Source: a virus. Taken from it: 27,480 nucleotides of DNA. The notes beneath the pieces are model-generated. The model saw nothing but the letters and a program-made list of their open reading frames with translations, searched no databases and was not told the origin of the DNA. Made by a program: the position numbers and the translations under genes. Below, piece by piece: positions 23,091 to 27,480 of the stretch. Position 1 is the first letter of the stretch. Each line of letters opens with the position of its first letter. The DNA lies in IMG/VR virus record IMGVR_UViG_3300010296_000059, positions 1-27,480 of that record; one strand, given 5' to 3'.

Positions 23091-25880
23091 CTATTGAACT
23101 ACAGAGACTACTCCTTTTGCAATAACAAAATTTTGCCTTACTTGTAAATACCCACCACCAATTGTTGGTTGCAATGGATTAGCACTAACACTAATAAGTC
23201 CACTACCTGGATTTAACGTTCCATCAGATAATTCTATGTATGGAATCAAAGATATTTTGAACTCTGGGGATGCAACTTTACTTTCAATTCTCCAAACTTC
23301 TGTTGATGGGTTTGGACTATAATCATGAGATACCAGTTTTATGTAATCACCAACTGCTAAAGAATTATATACTGCTTCATTAGTAATATTAACATCATAA
23401 GTATTAGGATTATTTCCAGATGCTATTCCTGTCCCAACAACGTTATTGATATCACTTCCTAACGTAATATAATCAATACCAACAATTCTATAAACAAGAT
23501 AATTACTAGGTGTAGTTGTTGGGATATTATTAGTTTGATCTATAGGTAATTTAAATCTTATTTGACCTAAAGTTTTATCATCTAATGGATTTAGATTAGC
23601 ATCAAGTGGATTGAATTCTTGAAATTTTACCGCAGTAAGTTGGTTGTTAAAATCAACAGTCTCTACTCCATTAGAAACAGTAGCATTATATATTTCAAAG
23701 TTTACTACAGTATCAGTAAGATCTTTTGATTCTCCATTTTGTTGATATTGATAAACTGGTGTTTGAGTTTCTATTCCTGGAGTTACAGAAATATTAACAC
23801 CATCATAATCACTATCATACAGATCGGGAACTGGAATAAATTCGTCTGCAGGTCCAAGAACAATGTTATCAATAACATCAGTATTTACAGATCCATAAAT
23901 TCTAATACCAGTTCCACAATTTCTAACAACACAACCAGTCATTGAAATAACTTTTCCAGTAGTAAGATCTATTTCCCCTGGATAATTTTGGAAAGTAGTA
24001 TTGTTTATAGTAGTATTTTCAGTAGATGACATTAAAACACAAGGAGTTTCATATCTCTCTGTATCCATACCATCAATAAAATAAGAACCAAAGATAGAAA
24101 AATTCAATGATCCTTCTGCATAAATTGCTGGACCATATCCATTCCTAACTTTTACATTCTGCAATCTTACAAACTCACTATTAGGAAATGCCAATAGTGC
24201 ATTATTACTTTCAACTCCTAAATCACTAGACGGATATAAAATTTGATTCTCAGAATTTCCGTCAATTAACATGTCTCTTAAACTAAAATTTTTCAATCCC
24301 CATGTTTCTTGTGGTTGTGTAGCGTCATAATTTTCTCCAATAAACATAGCATTTTGCAATCCACTTAACTGAGACGAAGACAAGTTGCCAGTTGACCAGT
24401 ATTGCTTTGTAAACACTGTGCTGTCATCTAGTCCACGAAGAGTAAATGTGGTGGGAAGTTTAATTTGATCAATAAGATAAGTTCCACCTGGAACAATTAA
24501 AAACTTTGTGCCATCAGCATAAACAGCATCAATTGCATTTTGTAATGCACGAGTGTCATCATGATACAGATAAATTGTATATCCACTAGTATCTTGAATT
24601 AGTCCAGGAACATCAAGTGTTATTGTATTTGCCGTTCTATTAACTTCTCTTAAAGAGGCAAGTGTCCATCCTCTTTTTGGAGATGCTGGAGGTGTTAATG
24701 GAAAATGAACTGTATCATCTTTGTAACTACCATCAGCATTCTTTCTTGACCATGGAGAAATATCATATTCACAATAATCTTTAAATGATACTGTCAATCC
24801 ATTATCAAATTCTTTTGGTCCTAGTACATGAACTAATTTAAACTGAGGTTTGTTTGAACTATTAATAGCAATATTAGCTTCGTTGGCAGTATCAAACTCT
24901 GCTCTATAAACTAACAAACCATTTCCAGCATTTCTAGTAATGTTCAACAAATTATAGTTGCCTTCATTCATTTGATTTGAAGAAAGGTTTTCTACTGCAG
25001 TGTTGTACTGATTATAATCACTAATATCACCAGTGTCTAATCTAAATGATGCAAAAATATAAACATAAAAAGACTTTGGAATATTAACATTATTAAATAA
25101 AGCTTCTTCAGATATACCCTGAACTGTAGATCCTGTGGGAGCAACAGGCAACTCATTGACAGGTGTAGTAGTAGCACCAAATATTTTTACTTGTTGTAAA
25201 GTATTAAAACTGGAAACACTATTTAATTGTACTCTTAAATAAGTTTGCGAATTTTCATTGATAAATTGTGTCCCTAAAACTTCATATTGCGTTGCATCAC
25301 CAGAAGATCCATACTGATTGGCAACATCATATAAAGTTTCTGATGGTGTAATAAAATTATAAAAAACAACTCCATCATTTGTAAATTGCCACCTAGATTG
25401 AGTTGAATCCCATGTAATTTTTGCGTTCGTATTAGATCTCTCAAGAGAATCAGATGTTATTAATGATCCACTAGAAGTAACACTATTAAATGTAACGTTT
25501 GATGTTGTGCTAATATCTTGTACTAAACCTATATTGAGAGTATCGCCAGTTCTAGATAAATTAAAATTTGAATCTCCTAAAAAATTAATATCATCTGGTA
25601 CTGCGTTATTATCAGAAAGTCTAAGTGTTACAGAATTAGAAGTAGTACCATCTAATAATGATAGAAAATAATTATTGTTTAGATCAGTTGGATTGCCCCA
25701 GTTAACTCCAGTTGACGTTGATAGTAATACTTGTCCAGGTTCTCCTAAATCTCCATCTTTATCAGCAAGTGGTCCTAAAACTGATAAAGTTTTTGAAGTA
25801 TTAATCTGCAATCCTTCCAGGACTTCAACCTGTCCATCATTATCTAAATTAGTTAGTTGATTAGTCTTTACTAGGGACAT
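23091..25880 (-). CDS. Tail fibre with pectate-lyase-like beta-helix
   Basis: 929 aa. The N-terminus (about 46-62, LGEPGQVLLSTSTGVNWG) is a motif recurrent in cyanophage tail fibres, followed by SVTLRLSDNNAV and a NVTFNSVTSSG linker. About residues 435-680 resemble a right-handed beta-helix of the pectate-lyase-3 type: an opening DTRALQNAIDAVYADGTKFL then VPGGTYLIDQIKLP, followed by rung-like repeats (FSLRDMLIDGNSENQI, VRLQNVKVRNGYGPAIYAEG, TTINNTTFQNYPG, NCGTGIRIYGSVNTDVIDN). Such domains bind or cleave polysaccharide; I cannot identify catalytic residues, so cleavage is only possible. The C-terminus is beta-rich. It has its own late promoter (25915-25922) beside the tRNA. A receptor-binding or capsule-degrading fibre is inferred. 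Confidence 0.88.
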   Translation of the reverse strand: MSLVKTNQLTNLDNDGQVEVLEGLQINTSKTLSVLGPLADKDGDLGEPGQVLLSTSTGVNWGNPTDLNNNYFLSLLDGTTSNSVTLRLSDNNAVPDDINFLGDSNFNLSRTGDTLNIGLVQDISTTSNVTFNSVTSSGSLITSDSLERSNTNAKITWDSTQSRWQFTNDGVVFYNFITPSETLYDVANQYGSSGDATQYEVLGTQFINENSQTYLRVQLNSVSSFNTLQQVKIFGATTTPVNELPVAPTGSTVQGISEEALFNNVNIPKSFYVYIFASFRLDTGDISDYNQYNTAVENLSSNQMNEGNYNLLNITRNAGNGLLVYRAEFDTANEANIAINSSNKPQFKLVHVLGPKEFDNGLTVSFKDYCEYDISPWSRKNADGSYKDDTVHFPLTPPASPKRGWTLASLREVNRTANTITLDVPGLIQDTSGYTIYLYHDDTRALQNAIDAVYADGTKFLIVPGGTYLIDQIKLPTTFTLRGLDDSTVFTKQYWSTGNLSSSQLSGLQNAMFIGENYDATQPQETWGLKNFSLRDMLIDGNSENQILYPSSDLGVESNNALLAFPNSEFVRLQNVKVRNGYGPAIYAEGSLNFSIFGSYFIDGMDTERYETPCVLMSSTENTTINNTTFQNYPGEIDLTTGKVISMTGCVVRNCGTGIRIYGSVNTDVIDNIVLGPADEFIPVPDLYDSDYDGVNISVTPGIETQTPVYQYQQNGESKDLTDTVVNFEIYNATVSNGVETVDFNNQLTAVKFQEFNPLDANLNPLDDKTLGQIRFKLPIDQTNNIPTTTPSNYLVYRIVGIDYITLGSDINNVVGTGIASGNNPNTYDVNITNEAVYNSLAVGDYIKLVSHDYSPNPSTEVWRIESKVASPEFKISLIPYIELSDGTLNPGSGLISVSANPLQPTIGGGYLQVRQNFVIAKGVVSVVQ

Positions 25881-25914
25881 AGCTTCCCATCAAACCTATA
25901 ATTTTATTCTTTTG

Positions 25915-25922
25915 TATTTATA
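25915..25922 (-). promoter_or_regulatory. T4-type late promoter of the beta-helix fibre
   Basis: Minus strand TATAAATA, exact consensus, 34 nt before the ATG at 25880 and only 3 nt after the tRNA 3' end, so the T run after the tRNA runs straight into it. Confidence 0.75.
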
Positions 25923-25925
25923 AAA

Positions 25926-25997
25926 AGCGGGTGATCGGACTCGAACCGACGACATCTAACTTGGAAGGATAGCGTTCTACCACTGAACTACACCCGC
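25926..25997 (-). tRNA. tRNA-Gly (anticodon UCC)
   Basis: 72 nt. The acceptor stem is a perfect 7 bp (25991-25997 with 25927-25933), the D stem is GTTC/GAAC, the T arm is GTCGG-TTCGAGT-CCGAT, and the anticodon loop is CTTCCAA, so the anticodon is TCC. The anticodon stem CTATC/GTTAG contains one T-T mismatch. The 3' CCA is not encoded; the discriminator base is T. It would help read GGA/GGG codons, frequent in a low-GC phage compared with its host. Confidence 0.95.
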
Positions 25998-26251
25998 ATG
26001 TTTGGGAGGCGGTCAAACCTCCCGAGCACATGCACGCCACTTGTTTGTTTTAGTTGTAAACAAGAACCAACTCACACGTTTTGGGTCATTTGGCACCACC
26101 ACTTGCTTTTTGACTGGAAGCAAGAAACCAGGCGGGAGTATAAACCCCATCCGCACCAACTGCCCTTTGAAGAGAGGCAGTAAACTCTCGGGAGAAGGGG
26201 AACCTTCAAACCGACCAGAGCGAGTTTATAGTCATCTCGGGACTGAAGTAT
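25998..26251 (-). ncRNA. Hairpin-rich non-coding region, candidate structured RNA
   Basis: 254 nt without a convincing gene between the 78-aa gene and the tRNA. It is visibly richer in G+C than its surroundings (32 of 60 bases in 26161-26220). Stems: 26004-26009 with 26018-26023 (6 bp), 26040-26046 with 26058-26064 (7 bp), 26102-26108 with 26118-26124 (7 bp), 26132-26135 with 26151-26154, and 26159-26164 with 26176-26181 (6 bp). A longer pairing joins 26166-26172 with 26204-26210. The two 7-bp hairpins are imperfect copies of each other (ACTTG(T/C)TT ... CAAGAA.CCA). No tRNA fold fits. Strand is assumed from the flanking genes. It may be a processed leader of the tRNA transcript or an independent RNA. 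Confidence 0.4.
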
Positions 26252-26488
26252 TTAGTTGTATTTGCGATAGGCACCTACTTCAGGATCAGGATCTAACCAC
26301 TTAGTATACTCAGGATCTTCAAGGCAAGTATCTAGTTGCATTTGATTATCAAGGAAATACATGTCTGAATAACGCTTGGTCCAGTCGTTAAACTTTTGAA
26401 TGCGATAGTCAGGTTTACCATTGATCTCTAGAAGACCGCACTGGACATAGCGATAAGGAGAACGTTCAAGGATAACAACGGGTTTCAT
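26252..26488 (-). CDS. Small hypothetical protein at the end of the talC cassette
   Basis: 78 aa. The ATG at 26488 overlaps the stop of the Phd-like gene by 4 nt (ATGA). It begins MKPVVILERSPYRYVQCGLL, a beta-like strand and hairpin, followed by a helix-like, aromatic, acidic region (DYRIQKFNDWTKRYSDMYFL) and a C-terminal LEDPEYTKWLDPDPEVGAYR. It does not resemble Doc, RelE or YoeB toxins, so I do not call it the toxin partner of the Phd-like protein. Function unknown; real by coupling and composition. Confidence 0.8.
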   Translation of the reverse strand: MKPVVILERSPYRYVQCGLLEINGKPDYRIQKFNDWTKRYSDMYFLDNQMQLDTCLEDPEYTKWLDPDPEVGAYRKYN

Positions 26489-26688
26489 GATGCTTCTGAA
26501 TGATTGCTATACAAATTATACCACTCATCCTCTTCCACTTGCTCTATCAGATGTTCCAGTTGTTTAGCTGGCACAGCAACAACTGCTTTACCATCCTCTG
26601 TACGAATTAAAAACTCTTCACCTTCTTCAATAGCATCCATATACTTATCAAAATCTTTTTCAAATTGATCTGCAGTAATTTCAATCAT
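26485..26688 (-). CDS. Phd/YefM-like antitoxin-family protein
   Basis: 67 aa from the ATG at 26688, which overlaps the glutaredoxin stop by 4 nt (ATGA); a longer frame to 26739 would run deep into the glutaredoxin gene. The N-terminal two thirds (MIEITADQFEKDFDKYMDAI, then EEGEEFLIRTEDGKAVVAVP) follow the Phd/YefM pattern of beta strand, helix with KY, a G-E-x-hydrophobic-I strand and a GK-V-V-P hairpin. The C-terminus (EHLIEQVEEDEWYNLYSNHS) would be the toxin-contact tail in a true antitoxin. Phd proteins repress their own operon and neutralise Doc- or RelE-family toxins. No toxin is recognisable next to it, so it may be a stand-alone neutraliser or a regulator. Assignment from pattern only. 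Confidence 0.65.
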   Translation of the reverse strand: MIEITADQFEKDFDKYMDAIEEGEEFLIRTEDGKAVVAVPAKQLEHLIEQVEEDEWYNLYSNHSEAS

Positions 26689-26930
26689 GGCACACAACAA
26701 ATTTTGTTTTCTTGCATATAACGTATAGATTCTTGACAACCACCTAAATGTAAATCGTCAAGAACAATCTGTGGGAAAGTAGCACCTTCACCAAACTCAG
26801 CATAAAACTCTTTACGTGAAAAATCTTTATCTAGTTCATAAACTACATGCCGCAGTTCTTCATATTCTACTACAGATTTAAATTTTTCGCAATAAGGACA
26901 ACCTGGTTTAGAATAAATTGTAAATGTCAT
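26685..26930 (-). CDS. nrdC: Glutaredoxin
   Basis: 81 aa, the usual size of a single-domain glutaredoxin. The redox motif CPYC is at C11-C14, the cis-proline loop TFPQI at 51-55, and a GGCQES glutathione-contact segment at 63-68, with the expected beta-alpha-beta order. It is likely the NrdC-type reductant for the phage ribonucleotide reductase. A CC pair near the C-terminus (KICCVP) is an extra feature. The ATG overlaps the talC stop by 4 nt (ATGA), and its stop overlaps the next ATG the same way. Family is confident; partner is inferred. Confidence 0.95.
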   Translation of the reverse strand: MTFTIYSKPGCPYCEKFKSVVEYEELRHVVYELDKDFSRKEFYAEFGEGATFPQIVLDDLHLGGCQESIRYMQENKICCVP

Positions 26931-27480
26931 TGTATTTCTTTGAAGTCTTTGTTGAATATTTCAAGACCCTCACGGGTCAAAACATGATCATACATTTTAT
27001 CAAATACTGAACAAGGCAAAGTAACTACATCAGCACCATATAAAAGACTACGAGATACATGATGAACATCACGTAAACTAGCAGCAAGAACTTTAGTATT
27101 TACTTTTTGTACGCCATACAAACTACTAATAGCACGAATTAACTCAACACCACTGAAAGAATTGTCATTACAACGTCCAACAAATGGAGAAACATATGTG
27201 GCGCCTGCTAGTGCAGCCATAACTGCTTGAGCACCAGAGAAACAAAGAGTGACATTAGTAGTAACACCTTGACCTGTAAGGATTTTACATGCTATCAAAC
27301 CTTCTTTGGTGAGAGGAAGTTTGATCGTGATGTTAGAACCAATTTCAGTATATTGCCGAGCATTATTTAACATGTCTTCTGCTTTATCACCATCTACTTC
27401 AGCAGAGATGCTCTCAAAAGCAAAGTCATTTGCTAGAGTTTTGATAAACTCATAGTAATTACATCCTGCCTTGCGAACAA
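26927..27480 (-). CDS. talC: TalC-type transaldolase, N-terminus beyond the window
   Basis: The frame stays open upstream of the ATG at 27373 to the window edge (VRKAGCNYYEFIKTLANDFA ...), so the start lies outside and about 30 residues are missing. Hallmarks of the short TalC/fructose-6-phosphate aldolase-like family are SNITIKLPLTKEGL (Schiff-base lysine strand), GVTTNVTLCFSGAQAVMAAL and AGATYVSPFVGR, then VLAASLRDVHHV and GADVVTLP. The enzyme moves a dihydroxyacetone unit between fructose-6-phosphate and erythrose-4-phosphate in the non-oxidative pentose phosphate pathway. In cyanophages it is a recognised auxiliary metabolic gene that diverts host carbon to NADPH and nucleotides. It leads an overlapping cassette with glutaredoxin. 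Confidence 0.96.
   Translation of the reverse strand, partial: VRKAGCNYYEFIKTLANDFAFESISAEVDGDKAEDMLNNARQYTEIGSNITIKLPLTKEGLIACKILTGQGVTTNVTLCFSGAQAVMAALAGATYVSPFVGRCNDNSFSGVELIRAISSLYGVQKVNTKVLAASLRDVHHVSRSLLYGADVVTLPCSVFDKMYDHVLTREGLEIFNKDFKEIQ

Noticed and set aside
26132-26210. Possible second tRNA in the GC-rich region
   Set aside because: No acceptor-T arm pair with a TTCRA loop and no consistent cloverleaf could be built.
26002-26304. 100-aa and 61-aa plus-strand frames over the tRNA-adjacent region
   Set aside because: No start signal, wrong strand for the operon and antisense to the hairpin array and the 78-aa gene.

Overview
This window looks like part of the genome of a marine T4-like cyanomyovirus, a phage of Synechococcus or Prochlorococcus. 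The evidence is an uninterrupted photosystem II gene (psbA), two high-light-inducible genes (hli), a plant-type ferredoxin, a TalC-type transaldolase, a glutaredoxin, a phage tRNA-Gly, T4-style late promoters (TATAAATA) and very long, low-GC virion/tail-fibre genes. I cannot name the species or strain from sequence alone.

Layout. (1) 1-2.2 kb, minus strand: a truncated hypothetical gene, an endonuclease VII-like HNH nuclease with its own late promoter, a terminator, then psbA driven by a strong sigma70-type promoter through a structured leader. A small hypothetical gene lies upstream of it. (2) 2.2-3.8 kb, minus strand: a compact early operon of hli, a 28-aa membrane microprotein, petF, two hypotheticals, a second hli and a 26-aa membrane microprotein. 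It starts at a TTGACG-N17-TATAAT promoter. (3) 3.8-5.5 kb, plus strand: three secreted or virion-like genes, the first two with signal-peptide-like N-termini, behind a late-type promoter. (4) 5.4-6.95 kb, minus strand: four small membrane or proline-rich structural-type genes, including a 42-aa gene. (5) 7.0-25.9 kb: a tail-fibre/adhesin block. One plus-strand gene carries a PA14-like domain. Five large minus-strand genes follow: a fibre related to the plus-strand one, a leucine-rich-repeat protein, two giant paralogues that share a core, and a pectate-lyase-like beta-helix fibre. Late promoters sit before the last gene and before the 1613-aa gene. (6) 25.9-27.5 kb, minus strand: tRNA-Gly(UCC), a 254-nt structured non-coding stretch, then an overlapping metabolic cassette (talC, glutaredoxin, Phd-like protein, hypothetical) cut by the window end.

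Working together: the psbA/hli/petF genes would keep host photosynthetic electron flow running during infection, and TalC would shift host carbon to the pentose phosphate pathway for nucleotides. The late block would build the adsorption apparatus. The least explained parts are the two microproteins in the photosynthesis operon, the palindrome-plus-promoter and short transcript between that operon and psbA, the GC-rich hairpin array next to the tRNA, and the leucine-rich-repeat adhesin with plant-type repeats.
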